A stretch of DNA of 64,000 bases from JAGQWW01 sp041392845 (GCA_041392845.1 JAWKLG010000030.1:1-64000), one strand, 5' to 3'; shown: positions 1 to 8,937, numbered from the stretch's first letter. Program-made: numbers and translations. Notes: a model not told the origin generated them from the sequence alone.

Positions 1-624
1 CCGGATAGTGTCGCTTTTTTAAAAATAAAAAAGGTATTTTTCTACATATCCGACCTGCAACTGATTGCGTCAGATGGAAGATTGCTTAATGTACAGGATT
101 CCATTGAAATCGGTTATCTTGATTCAGGTGCTGACACCTTATTTAAAGAAATCACAGACAATTTTGCAATAGGCAACCGTGGTATTTTAGCCAGTCGCAC
201 TTTAGGTGAAGTAGGTGCACAGGGAAGCTTCCAGGGGATTCAATTCAGGGTTGGTTTAAAGGATGAATCAAGGGATTATTTGCCTAATAAAGTTCGGGCA
301 GGTCATCCTCTGGCATTTCAATCTGATTCTTTAAACTGGACTGAAACCGATAAATACAACTATCAATACTGGGAGTTTTACAGAGATACCTTGGATATGG
401 ATTCTACTGTGATTAGGATCACCGCACCAAATTCAAATTTTATACAACTTTACGAACCATTCGAATTGAAGCGTGGATTTGATGTGGCAGTTAGCATTCG
501 AATTGATTATTTGAAATGGTGGGAAGGCATTGATCCGAAGAATCAGGACTTAGAATCCATCAAAAATGCATTGGTTACCAATCTGCCACAAGCCTTCTCC
601 ATTTCCAGCATTGTAAGCAATTAA
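1..624 (+). CDS. MbnP-like protein, 5' end outside window
   Basis: The reading frame is open from base 1, so the N terminus and any lipoprotein signal lie outside the window; 207 residues are visible. The visible start reads KVFFYISDLQLIASDG, followed by a glycine-rich strand (GSFQGIQFRVGLKD) and a distal NYQYWEFYRDT segment. This is the layout of the MbnP family, periplasmic copper-binding proteins of methanobactin clusters that are also common in Bacteroidota without methanobactin. It is followed by a second MbnP-like gene and a diheme peroxidase in the same direction, the usual partners. Family membership comes from motif resemblance and context; copper binding is inferred. The ttg at 82 is an internal codon, not the start. 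Confidence 0.75.
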   Translation, partial: PDSVAFLKIKKVFFYISDLQLIASDGRLLNVQDSIEIGYLDSGADTLFKEITDNFAIGNRGILASRTLGEVGAQGSFQGIQFRVGLKDESRDYLPNKVRAGHPLAFQSDSLNWTETDKYNYQYWEFYRDTLDMDSTVIRITAPNSNFIQLYEPFELKRGFDVAVSIRIDYLKWWEGIDPKNQDLESIKNALVTNLPQAFSISSIVSN

Positions 625-712
625 TTGACTTGTAGACTACAATTTTTCATAAACCCCAACCTGATCGAAAACTTACCAATTGAAATCAGGTTATTTTTAA
701 AAAATAACTCCA

Positions 713-1474
713 ATGAAAAAAATACTTCTTTTACTTCTTCCACTGAGCATTCTTTTTCTTTCCTCTTGTAAAGACGAAAAAGTTGACGCCTTTGGTAATG
801 TAGATTTAAATTTTGTTGCCACTTATGATGGAACTCCGATTGTAATCGGAGACCAATTCAATTATGACAATGGTAAAATCTTCTTTGATAAAATCCGTGT
901 CTATATTTCCAATACCCGCATTCAAACAGATAACGGAAGCTCATTTGTAGAAGCCGATGATGTAGAAGTGCTCGACTTTACCCAAAATAACACTAATGCC
1001 GAAAAAGCAGGAAATGGAGTAACGGTAGATATGACAGAAGTTCCAATCGGCGGATACAACAAACTTTTGTTCAATGTAGGCCTTACGAATGATCAAAATG
1101 CTATGATTCCTGCTGATTTTCCTGCCGGACACCCGCTCAATAATACCGAGCCTTACTGGTCAGATTGGGAAAGTTATATCTTTGTAACCATCAGCGGAAG
1201 AGCTGACCTGGATAATAGTGGTGATTTTGAACAAGGTTTTGTTTACCACGTAGGCGGAAACAGCACCAGAAGAGCAATGAATCTATCAGACAGAATTATT
1301 GTCGCAGACGGACAAACTACCAGTTCAAAAATCAACTTCGATCTTAAAAAGGTGTTGTACGATGCAGCAGGCAATCCATTCGATATCGCATCCGTAAGCC
1401 AGGTGCATACACAAGTGGATATCATGGAAGATTTTGCAGATAGAATTGCCCAGGCTTTTTCAGTAGTAGAATAA
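713..1474 (+). CDS. MbnP-like lipoprotein
   Basis: A 253-residue protein with an SpII signal peptide (lipobox ending at Cys19), so probably anchored in the periplasm or outer membrane. After the signal it has the MbnP pattern: KIFFDKIRVYISNTRIQ near residues 55-71, GGYNKLLFNVGL near 117, then PYWSDWESYIFVTISG around 146-161. In the characterised MbnP proteins a tryptophan is oxidised to kynurenine by the partner peroxidase MbnH, which creates the copper site; the tryptophans in the WSDW segment are candidates, by inference only. It stands 88 bases after the first MbnP-like gene and 11 bases before the peroxidase, so the three probably form one operon. The two MbnP-like proteins are clearly diverged. 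Confidence 0.8.
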   Translation: MKKILLLLLPLSILFLSSCKDEKVDAFGNVDLNFVATYDGTPIVIGDQFNYDNGKIFFDKIRVYISNTRIQTDNGSSFVEADDVEVLDFTQNNTNAEKAGNGVTVDMTEVPIGGYNKLLFNVGLTNDQNAMIPADFPAGHPLNNTEPYWSDWESYIFVTISGRADLDNSGDFEQGFVYHVGGNSTRRAMNLSDRIIVADGQTTSSKINFDLKKVLYDAAGNPFDIASVSQVHTQVDIMEDFADRIAQAFSVVE

Positions 1475-1485
1475 AATTACAGACT

Positions 1486-2613
1486 TTGAAGTTTGCAAAG
1501 ACATTTCTGATATTAACAATTGTTTCAACCTTGGTATGGTCTCCAGGTTGTAAGAAAGATCCTAAACCGGATGGTCCCCCAAAAACTGAAGGTGACCTTA
1601 TAGATATTCCTTACAACCCGGAGCCTGCTTCGATACCAAGTCAGGATGAATATCCTGCAATGGCAATTCCTGAAAGTAATCCACTTACTAAAGATGGAAT
1701 TGCCCTGGGAAGAATGTTGTTTTTTGATCCTATTCTTTCTTCTGATTCAACCATGTCTTGTTCAAGTTGCCACCTTCCTGAACACAGTTTTACAGATGGT
1801 CTGGCCATTAGTCCGGGTGTTACTGGCGAGTTAGGCAGACGTTCATCTATGTCTTTGGTAAACATGGGCTATCAGGATAATGCCTTGTTTTGGGATGGAA
1901 GGAGCCAAACCCTTGAAACACAGGCTTTGTTGCCAGTTGAAGATCCAATTGAGTTACATGAAGACTGGCCCAATGTGGTTGAAAAATTCAAAAATCATCC
2001 TGATTATCCTGCCAGATTTAGAAAGGCTTTTGGAATTTTAGACAGATCAGAGATTACCAAAGAGTTGGCTGCAAAGGCCATTGCTCAGTTTGAAAGAACC
2101 CTTGTGGTCGGGAAGGGATCCCGTTTTTATAAAGTATTTGTCCAACAAAATGGATTTCCTTCCGATGAGGAATTAAGAGGTTATTTGATGTTTTTCGATG
2201 CTTCCAACGGTGCCTTGCCCGACGCTCAGTGTTTCCATTGTCACAATCGTCCGTTTTTTACAAACAATCAATATTTGAATAATGGATTGGATGAAGCTCA
2301 AACCCTTGAAGATTTTGTTGACAAGGGTAGGGGAGCCGTAACCGGCAATAACTTTGACAATGGTCGATTCAAGACTCCAACCCTTTGGAATATTGCACTA
2401 ACAGCCCCTTATATGCATGATGGTAGATTCCAAACCCTTGAAGAAGTATTGGATCATTATGCGTCAGGCGGTCATTATGCCATCAATCTTGATCCTTTGA
2501 TTACCGATATTCATTTGAATGAGGATCAGAAAGCTGATTTGCTGGCATTCCTTCACACCTTAACCGATACAACATTTACAAAGAATCCTGAATTCCAAAA
2601 TCCTTTTGAATAA
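1486..2613 (+). CDS. Diheme cytochrome c peroxidase, MauG/MbnH type
   Basis: A 375-residue exported diheme protein starting at TTG, 11 bases after the preceding stop. The N terminus is a signal sequence with Cys22 in a weak lipobox. Two CxxCH heme sites are visible, C92-S-S-C95-H96 and C249-F-H-C252-H253, in the standard contexts (LGRMLFFDP upstream, TPTLWNIALTAPYMHDGR downstream). Bacterial CcpA peroxidases reduce hydrogen peroxide; the MauG and MbnH branches instead oxidise tryptophans of partner proteins. Two MbnP-like genes directly upstream favour the MbnH role, but the reaction is inferred. Its stop abuts the stop of the convergent sbcC gene with no gap. Confidence 0.85.
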   Translation: MKFAKTFLILTIVSTLVWSPGCKKDPKPDGPPKTEGDLIDIPYNPEPASIPSQDEYPAMAIPESNPLTKDGIALGRMLFFDPILSSDSTMSCSSCHLPEHSFTDGLAISPGVTGELGRRSSMSLVNMGYQDNALFWDGRSQTLETQALLPVEDPIELHEDWPNVVEKFKNHPDYPARFRKAFGILDRSEITKELAAKAIAQFERTLVVGKGSRFYKVFVQQNGFPSDEELRGYLMFFDASNGALPDAQCFHCHNRPFFTNNQYLNNGLDEAQTLEDFVDKGRGAVTGNNFDNGRFKTPTLWNIALTAPYMHDGRFQTLEEVLDHYASGGHYAINLDPLITDIHLNEDQKADLLAFLHTLTDTTFTKNPEFQNPFE

Positions 2614-5600
2614 TCAGGCTACTTGTAAATCGCTGAATCCGTTTCCCTTTTTATGTACTCTGATTTGAGTAGATATTCTTTCTTTCAATGCCTGAACATG
2701 GGAAATAATGCCAATGGTCTTTCCTTGAGATTGTAAGTTCTCCAAAGTGGAAATTACCGTATCCAATGCCTGATCATCCAAAGTCCCAAATCCTTCGTCA
2801 ATAAAAAGTGATCGAATCTGCGCCTGATGCCCTGTCAAATCTGACAAGCCCAGCGCCAAAGCAAGGCTTACCAAAAAAGTCTCCCCACCTGAAAGTGTGT
2901 TCATCGAGCGGACATTGTCTGCCTGATAGGTGTCGATGATTTGAAGGTCAAGTTTCTCTGAATCCTCTTTTTGGATTTGGTATCGCCCGTTGAGATTGTA
3001 CAAATGCATATTGGCCAGCGCGGTCAATTTTTCCAAGGTGAGACCCTGAGCGAATTTTCTGAATTTATTGCCATCTGCAGAACCGACCAGACTATTCAAT
3101 TGATGCCATTTGGAGGCGGTTTCTTTTTGGGTGTTTATTTTACCCAAAAGTTCCTGCATTTGCTGTTTCAAACTCGCCTGGAACTCCAACTCCTTTTGTA
3201 GGCTTCCTATATTTTGCTGGCATTGATTGAATTCTTGTGATACCGCTTGTAGGGTGACTTTGAGTTCTTCTTGAGAGCTAAGCCTTTTTATGATTGGCTG
3301 AAGCCTTTCTTCATCTTCCAGCAGCTGCTTTTTGATTTGTGCTAACTCGATTTCCTTTTTTCGAAGGGATTCAATTAACTCTCTGGCATGATTTGCTTCT
3401 TCTTCAGATAAAAGTGCATTTTCTGCTTCATGAATGCTTGTAAAACCAACTTCTTTTACCCTGGGTGTCAATTTGGTTTCAAGGCTTTCTTTTTCCTTTG
3501 AATATTGCAGGATTTGATCGGAAAGCTGCTGAATTATTGCTTTGAGTGAAGCCATTTTTGTCTGAATATCAGAGCGTTCAGATTGGATTTTTCCGGCTTC
3601 ACTTTCATTTGAAAGTATTTCCTTTTCCAACTTTATTTTTTCCTCAGACGGAATTTTATCGCCATATAAATTTACCCTTTCTGCCTCTTTTGCCTTTTTC
3701 TCTTCTTGGATTTCCTGGATGTGTTTGTCGAGTTTTTTTACCTCATTGAGCGCATTTTCCTGGTGGATTATATTTTCCCTGATTTTTGGTTCCAAGGTTT
3801 CCATTTCTTTCTGAAATGCTTCGTTGGTCTGTTGATGCTTTTGAAAATTGAGGTATAGATTTTCTATTTCCCGGAACATTTCCTTGGCCTTAGATTCTTC
3901 ATATTTCAAGCCCAATGGATGAAGTTCTCTGTCAAGAGTCGCAATGCGTTGTGATTTTTCAGCCTCTGTCTCAGCTTCTGCTTTAGCTTCTGATTCTATT
4001 TCTTTTTGAATTTGTACCACTTCGCTTTCTAATTTCTCAATGGCCTTGTTTCGCTCAAGGTTTGCAGATTCGAAATTGGAGAGCGTATTTTCATTTTCGA
4101 TTAAAAGTGACCTTTTTGATACCAGGTTTTTAGCTTTATTATTCAAATCCATTAACTCCTTTTCAAAAGTATCAGTTGGAAATTGGCTATTGAAGGTATC
4201 CTGGTAAGAAGTTAAAAGCGAATTTATTTCAATTGCTTCAGGAATACTTTCCAGTTGATTTTCAGATTCAAAAGAAGCGTTCAAAATTGCTTCAAGTTTG
4301 GTTTTGCAGGCAGTTGAGGAAGCATTAGTTTCATTGAGCTTGTGCTCAATTGTTTTAACATTAACCTTTTCCATTTCCCATTCTTCCTCTGCTTTTTTTT
4401 GATGTTCCAGCTCGTTTTCTTCAATGGTATGCTTTGCGATATTGTGGTCAGTAGCAAAACAAAGGGGGCATGGGTCACCCGGTTTCAGGTTTTTTCTTTC
4501 TTCGGAAAACCGGGCAAACAGTTTGTATTTTTCAAGGGTGTTTGCTTTGAAAGTCAATTCCTTTTCAGCTGCCTGTAGCGCCAATTCTAAATCTTTCTTT
4601 TTTGATTGTAGTTTTTTTAATTCCTCGACACCCGATAAAAAGTCGACCTTCTTTTGTTGAAATACCTTTTGAAGACTTTGATATTTTTCAAAATATCCAA
4701 TTTTTTTTTGCAGCTGTTCCAATTCATTGCCCAGGCGAACCAAAATGGAAGATCGAGCCGATAATTTGAAATCTGGAATCTCAGCTTCTAATTTTTCCAA
4801 CAAAATTTTAAAAGAGGATGACTCTTCTTCAAATATTTTTTTCTCATTTTTTAAACGTCCTTCCAATCCGACAAGACTTGCTTCCAAATCAGCCTTCCTG
4901 TTTTTTCTTTCCTGGATTTTTTTGTAGGCATTTCTTAAGTCCTCCTTTTTATCGTTTATCAGCTTTATGGAATCACCTAATAATTTAGCCTTGGGGTGCG
5001 CCTCTAACCAATTTTTTGCAGCAGCATTGCCTGCTTCAAGCGCTTCCTTTTCTTTTAAAAAACTTTGATATTGTAAGGAAAGCTTTTGCTCCTCCTGATG
5101 TGCAAGATCCTTTTTTGTAAATTCAACTTTTAGCTGTTGCTGTAAATCTGAAATTCGCTGGTCCAGGCTGTTTACATTCGACCACAATTCTTCTTCCTTT
5201 TTAAAATGTTCTTTTTTAGTCTTCAGGGATTCAATTTCCTTTTCTAATTCACCTTTTAAAACTTTCAGCTTCTCTTCTTCAATTGTGAGGTTCTCATTGG
5301 CAGATCTTTGGTTGTTTTCCTTGCTTGGAATTTCAAACTCCAATTGTTTTAATCTGCTTAATTCCGTTTTAAAGGGAAGAATTTTTTGATGCAAGGCAAA
5401 TTTATTTCCAACATCTGAATGTTCTTTTTTCTTTTCTTCAAGCAGACTTAGTTCATTTTTGAAATTATTATTTCTGCCTTGAAGATTATCCCATTGTTTA
5501 AAATGTTCAAGGTCTTTTTGAAGCGAATCCAGTTGTGATTTCAATTCTTTTCCGCCCTCTTCCGCTTCTTTTTTATGCTCAGAAAGTGCGGTGATTTCTT

Positions 5601-6246
5601 CTTCAGATTTCATATTGAAATTTTCCTGCCTCGCTTCCAATTTCTCCAACTCCTTTTTCTCTTCATCGTATTTTCGATAGATTGTACGTGAAATCCTGGA
5701 GTAGATCTCCGTTCCGGTTATCCGCTCCAATAGCTCACTTCGGTCTTTTTCATTCGCTTTTAAAAAAGCAGCAAAATCACCTTGTGATAGATAAACAGAT
5801 TTGGTAAAGCGCATATAATCTAACCCGCAGACCTCTTCAACCATCTGGTTGACCTCAGTAATTTTTTCTGCAATAATTTCATATTCCCCGGATTCAGGAT
5901 TCAACCTCGACAACTCTCTTTTGGGAGTTTGAATGGCACCATCCAGTTTGTTTCTGGCCCTTCTGACCGACCATTTTGCCAGGTAAACTTCATTGTGAAT
6001 ATCAAAAGTAACCTCTGCATAGGCATCTGTAGTTCCGTAAGAAAGCACCTCTTCCGATTTTGCATCTCTGGCAACGGTACCATAAAGTCCCAAAGTAATG
6101 GCATCCAAAATGGTCGTTTTCCCGGATCCGGTATCACCTACAATGGCAAAAAGTCCCGCATCACTCAATGGAGCTTGCATAAAATCAATCACAGCCTCTA
6201 CCTGCAATGAATTGATATTCTTGATGGCTACCTTTCTAATTCTCAT
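2614..6246 (-). CDS. sbcC: SbcC-type nuclease subunit, SMC-like ATPase
   Basis: A 1210-residue SMC-like protein. The N terminus has MRIRKVAIKNINSL followed by the Walker A motif GDTGSGKTT; the middle is two long coiled-coil arms meeting at a zinc hook C-P-L-C near residues 592-595; the C terminus carries the ABC signature LSGGE and the Walker B block SLFIDEGFGTLD. SbcC pairs with the SbcD nuclease to cut hairpins and blocked DNA ends. No sbcD is seen on either side: upstream is an RNA methyltransferase and downstream is the convergent peroxidase, so the partner must be elsewhere. The length is somewhat above the usual 1000-1050 residues, because of long coiled coils. It probably shares a transcript with the gene 16 bases upstream. 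Confidence 0.92.
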   Translation of the reverse strand: MRIRKVAIKNINSLQVEAVIDFMQAPLSDAGLFAIVGDTGSGKTTILDAITLGLYGTVARDAKSEEVLSYGTTDAYAEVTFDIHNEVYLAKWSVRRARNKLDGAIQTPKRELSRLNPESGEYEIIAEKITEVNQMVEEVCGLDYMRFTKSVYLSQGDFAAFLKANEKDRSELLERITGTEIYSRISRTIYRKYDEEKKELEKLEARQENFNMKSEEEITALSEHKKEAEEGGKELKSQLDSLQKDLEHFKQWDNLQGRNNNFKNELSLLEEKKKEHSDVGNKFALHQKILPFKTELSRLKQLEFEIPSKENNQRSANENLTIEEEKLKVLKGELEKEIESLKTKKEHFKKEEELWSNVNSLDQRISDLQQQLKVEFTKKDLAHQEEQKLSLQYQSFLKEKEALEAGNAAAKNWLEAHPKAKLLGDSIKLINDKKEDLRNAYKKIQERKNRKADLEASLVGLEGRLKNEKKIFEEESSSFKILLEKLEAEIPDFKLSARSSILVRLGNELEQLQKKIGYFEKYQSLQKVFQQKKVDFLSGVEELKKLQSKKKDLELALQAAEKELTFKANTLEKYKLFARFSEERKNLKPGDPCPLCFATDHNIAKHTIEENELEHQKKAEEEWEMEKVNVKTIEHKLNETNASSTACKTKLEAILNASFESENQLESIPEAIEINSLLTSYQDTFNSQFPTDTFEKELMDLNNKAKNLVSKRSLLIENENTLSNFESANLERNKAIEKLESEVVQIQKEIESEAKAEAETEAEKSQRIATLDRELHPLGLKYEESKAKEMFREIENLYLNFQKHQQTNEAFQKEMETLEPKIRENIIHQENALNEVKKLDKHIQEIQEEKKAKEAERVNLYGDKIPSEEKIKLEKEILSNESEAGKIQSERSDIQTKMASLKAIIQQLSDQILQYSKEKESLETKLTPRVKEVGFTSIHEAENALLSEEEANHARELIESLRKKEIELAQIKKQLLEDEERLQPIIKRLSSQEELKVTLQAVSQEFNQCQQNIGSLQKELEFQASLKQQMQELLGKINTQKETASKWHQLNSLVGSADGNKFRKFAQGLTLEKLTALANMHLYNLNGRYQIQKEDSEKLDLQIIDTYQADNVRSMNTLSGGETFLVSLALALGLSDLTGHQAQIRSLFIDEGFGTLDDQALDTVISTLENLQSQGKTIGIISHVQALKERISTQIRVHKKGNGFSDLQVA

Positions 6247-6262
6247 GGTCAGTTTGTTCTTT

Positions 6263-7021
6263 TTAACTTTTATGAATCAAACCTGCGAGCAAAATCCCAC
6301 TGGCTACTGCTGCATTCAATGATTCCATTTGGCTTCCTTCTCCTTTTGGAATGGATATTTTTTGATGCGGAAGATTCCTGATTTCCTGACTTACGCCATG
6401 GCTTTCGTTCCCTATTACAATCCAGCCTCCCGAAATTTCTTTTGTTTTAAAAATATCAATTCCGTCCATATCACTCACCAAAACAGGAATTTCAGGCCAT
6501 TTTTCAGTCAACTCTTTAAGGTTTTCTTCGATTACCTTTACTCTGAAAACCGCTCCCATACTGGACTGAATAACCTTTGGATTCCATACTTCAGCACATT
6601 CGGGCGATACAAAAACCTGTTTCAATCCAAACCAGTCTGCTATTCTTACGATGGTTCCGAAGTTCCCGGGATCATTGATTTGGTCCAGGTACAATTGATA
6701 ATTTTCTACTGGTTTTTGAATAGCATCATCCTCTGGAATATCGCAAACCACCAGAACCTTATTGGGAGTTTTCAATCCGCTGATCCTTGATAATTCTTTG
6801 TTATTGATAAGACTTAGGAGTTTGGGATCCAGATTCGGATGTCCCTCATAAAGCTCTGCGGATTCTTCCAACAAATAAATGTGATCAATATAATTATGAA
6901 AATGGTCCAGGGCTTCCTTTACTGGTTTCTCTCCCTCCACTATAAATTTCCCATACTTCTTTCTGAACTTTTTAGATTGAAGGCTGGCGATGTATTTAAT
7001 CTGATTGGTTGAAATACTCAA
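6263..7021 (-). CDS. TrmH/SpoU family RNA 2'-O-methyltransferase
   Basis: A 252-residue SPOUT methyltransferase. An N-terminal substrate-binding region (KFRKKYGKFIVEGEKPVKEAL) precedes the SpoU domain, which has motif 1 in DQINDPGNFGTIVRIADWFG, motif 2 in VIGNESHGVS and motif 3 in SIPKGEGSQMESLNAAVASG. These form the knotted SAM site that methylates a ribose 2'-OH in rRNA or tRNA. The exact target (RlmB-, TrmH- or other type) cannot be read from sequence. The start used is TTG at 7019-7021, which gives the usual family N terminus. It lies 16 bases upstream of sbcC on the same strand. Confidence 0.88.
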   Translation of the reverse strand: MSISTNQIKYIASLQSKKFRKKYGKFIVEGEKPVKEALDHFHNYIDHIYLLEESAELYEGHPNLDPKLLSLINNKELSRISGLKTPNKVLVVCDIPEDDAIQKPVENYQLYLDQINDPGNFGTIVRIADWFGLKQVFVSPECAEVWNPKVIQSSMGAVFRVKVIEENLKELTEKWPEIPVLVSDMDGIDIFKTKEISGGWIVIGNESHGVSQEIRNLPHQKISIPKGEGSQMESLNAAVASGILLAGLIHKS

Positions 7022-7144
7022 CTTTGACCAATTTGAAAGGTTAACTATTGGATTTGTTTAAAAAAGGCTGACCTTTAGCCTTTGAATGGCAAGATTGAAA
7101 GTTTTTTCCTTTTCACCTAATTTGTAAACCTTACTTTCTAACCT

Positions 7145-7726
7145 GTGAATTTTCTCGCACATTTATTTCTTTCCTGCGACAATGACTACCTTATGGTGGG
7201 CAATTTTGTGGCAGATTCTATTCAAAATCGCGATGTGCCGGATTTTCCTGAAGGCGTTCAAGAAGGAATAACTTTGCATCGTAAAATAGATTCCTACACA
7301 GATTCCCATCCTAAGGTACTGGAAGGAACAAAAGTACTGCACGAAAAACATCACAAATATGCTCCGGTTCTAATCGATGTCTATTTCGATTATTTTCTTT
7401 CCAAAAATTGGAACAATTATTCCGAAATACCTCTTGAAGATTTTACCCGGGAGACTTACCTGACACTTGAAAAATACCTTCATCTCATGCCACCTGTATT
7501 GCAACACAGGCTACCACTCATGATTGCCGACAATTGGCTGATGAATTACACCACTCGTGAAGGACTAGAATTTACTTTTGATAAAATGAAAAGAAGGGTA
7601 AAGTATCCCGGTCTCATTGAAGGCGCAACCGATACTTTATTCAAATACCACGACCACCTCAACGAAGTGTTCCTCGATTTCTTTCCGGATGTAATTGAAT
7701 ATGTTAGGAAGGAATGTGAGTGTTAG
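7145..7726 (+). CDS. acpH: Acyl carrier protein phosphodiesterase (AcpH, DUF479)
   Basis: A 193-residue protein, the same length as Escherichia coli AcpH. It has the metal-dependent HD-like pattern of the DUF479 family: MNFLAHLFLS at the N terminus, GNFVADSIQ, then GITLHRKIDSYTDSHP and LIDVYFDYFLSKNW. AcpH removes the 4'-phosphopantetheine arm from holo-ACP. The start codon is GTG. The gene ends in TAG at 7724-7726, and that stop lies inside the first unit of a heptamer array that follows at once (see the repeat at 7721-7790). A TAATTTG box about 35 bases upstream of the start could be a promoter. Confidence 0.88.
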   Translation: MNFLAHLFLSCDNDYLMVGNFVADSIQNRDVPDFPEGVQEGITLHRKIDSYTDSHPKVLEGTKVLHEKHHKYAPVLIDVYFDYFLSKNWNNYSEIPLEDFTRETYLTLEKYLHLMPPVLQHRLPLMIADNWLMNYTTREGLEFTFDKMKRRVKYPGLIEGATDTLFKYHDHLNEVFLDFFPDVIEYVRKECEC

Positions 7727-7790
7727 GTGCTGGGGGCTAGGTGCTGGGTTCTGGGTGCTGGGTTCTGGGTACTAGGCGCTTGGTGCTGGT
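7721..7790 (+). repeat. Heptamer array, consensus TGCTGGG, 10 units
   Basis: Ten consecutive 7-base units with no indels: TGTTAGG, TGCTGGG, GGCTAGG, TGCTGGG, TTCTGGG, TGCTGGG, TTCTGGG, TACTAGG, CGCTTGG, TGCTGGT. The first unit, in register, holds the TAG stop of acpH. It is short, degenerate and non-coding. The rest of the gap to 8064 shows no gene; a TTGCG-rich stretch around 7845-7886 has irregular spacing and I could not class it. Confidence 0.9.
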
Positions 7791-8064
7791 CAAGGTAATT
7801 AAGTTAAGGGAATGAAAGGTGAAATACATTCAAATCATAGAGTTGCGGTCGTTGCGCTTAACCTTAGCGGCCTTTGCGTGAACCAAAAATATTGGGAATT
7901 GAAATACAAATGTGTTTGAATATCAATAATTTACACTTTATCATTATATCACTTTGCTGGAATCGGCGGGTCCACTCCGAGAGACCTGCCTTAGACGTTT
8001 GTATTTTCTTTCTTAACTTGATGACATTGGAGAGCTAATTACTGGAACTGGATTTCCATTACAT

Positions 8065-8106
8065 TCGTCACTCGTCACTCGTAATTCGTCACTCGTCATT
8101 TCTCAT
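8065..8106 (+). repeat. Heptamer array, consensus TCGTCAC, 6 units
   Basis: Six units in exact 7-base register: TCGTCAC, TCGTCAC, TCGTAAT, TCGTCAC, TCGTCAT, TTCTCAT. The last unit (the first when read on the minus strand, as ATGAGAA) contains the TGA stop of the small minus-strand gene at 8103-8276. Confidence 0.85.
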
Positions 8107-8276
8107 GGTTTTTCCACCTGCTCCACATCTTCCCCGGCAAAAAGGCTGTTCAAATAATCACTGGTTTGTTGGTTGAAAATGATGTAGGCTAATAATCCCA
8201 AATGAAATGCGAGGGCAAAGAAAATAGCGATTGCTCTTCTATTATTGGCGGCACGTTCAAATTTTCGGTTCTGCAT
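8103..8276 (-). CDS. Small single-pass membrane protein, 57 aa
   Basis: A 57-codon ORF starting at ATG 8274-8276 with a purine-rich AAAAAAGGA stretch 5 bases upstream. The protein is MQNRKFERAANNRR, then a hydrophobic segment (about residues 15-36, AIAIFFALAFHLGLLAYIIF) and an acidic tail DYLNSLFAGEDVEQVEKP. A basic N terminus, one membrane helix and an acidic outer tail are consistent with a real small membrane protein. I do not recognise the family. The ribosome-binding site and the array that starts on its stop codon (as at confirmed genes here) support it as a gene. Confidence 0.6.
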   Translation of the reverse strand: MQNRKFERAANNRRAIAIFFALAFHLGLLAYIIFNQQTSDYLNSLFAGEDVEQVEKP

Positions 8277-8360
8277 GGTGTTCCTTTTTTACCAATTGGA
8301 ACGGACCCTGAATCCGATTTATTACCTTCTTTTTTGTAACTAATGGTTAATAATGCGCTG

Positions 8361-8428
8361 TTCGGTATTCGGTATTCGCTGTTCGCTTTTTATGGTAGCC
8401 CGTAAATCGTAAACCGTAAACCGTAAAT
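8361..8428 (+). repeat. Composite heptamer element: TTCGCTN array then CGTAAAC array
   Basis: TTCG recurs at 8361, 8368, 8375 and 8382 (7-base period), followed after a 19-base step by CGTAAA at 8401, 8408, 8415 and 8422 (7-base period). The same two-part order occurs near 32.74, 53.66 and 58.98 kb. It ends about 10 bases from the asparaginase stop at 8440. Confidence 0.85.
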
Positions 8429-8439
8429 TTTAATTAAAA

Positions 8440-8937
8440 CTAAGCTGTTACCAGTTCCTCAAAATTCCCTGTCTTGGTGTTCTTCTTTACATTGTCCCAG
8501 GTGAAGAATCGGCCGTTCATTACAACGTATACACCGGGAGGTAGGGTTTGAACGAAGGCCAATGCATTCCCCAAATTGAAGAATCCGTCGGAGGAAGTAC
8601 CGAAGGCATAAGGAATCATCGCTCCGGTGAGTACTATGGTTTTGTTGGGGATGTTTTGCTGTGCCAGATATTCAGCAGTTTCCACCATTCTGTCAGTACC
8701 ATGGGTGATCAGAATCTTGTCGTATGGAGAGCGTCGGCTGTTGTGTGCTATGATTTCGCGGTCTTCTTCAGCCATTTCCAGGCTATCTACCATCATCAGG
8801 GTCTTGAAGTCGATGTCAACCAGACATCTACCTCTTTCAAACATCTCCAAAAGGTGTGTATCCTTGAAATAAAGTTTACCGGTGATGTAGTCGTATTCTT
8901 TGTCAAATGTACCTCCGGTGATCAATACCTGAACCAT
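8440..8937 (-). CDS. Single-domain asparaginase-like protein
   Basis: A 165-residue protein matching only the N-terminal domain of type I L-asparaginases. It has the nucleophile motif ITGGTFD (Thr10) and the second active-site motif THGTD (residues 78-82, Thr81-Asp82), followed by KTIVLTGAMIPY. Full enzymes are about 330 residues with a C-terminal domain that completes the active site of a neighbouring subunit; that domain is missing and the stop is not followed by a remnant. Short stand-alone versions are known in Bacteroidota, so this may be a complete gene of a distinct subfamily. Amide hydrolysis is plausible but unproven. The neighbours do not suggest a pathway. Confidence 0.75.
   Translation of the reverse strand: MVQVLITGGTFDKEYDYITGKLYFKDTHLLEMFERGRCLVDIDFKTLMMVDSLEMAEEDREIIAHNSRRSPYDKILITHGTDRMVETAEYLAQQNIPNKTIVLTGAMIPYAFGTSSDGFFNLGNALAFVQTLPPGVYVVMNGRFFTWDNVKKNTKTGNFEELVTA

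Noticed and set aside
7845..7886. Heptamer array of TTGCG units
   Set aside because: Spacing of the TTGCG words is 9, 12 and 9 bases, not 7; it may be a different intergenic repeat.
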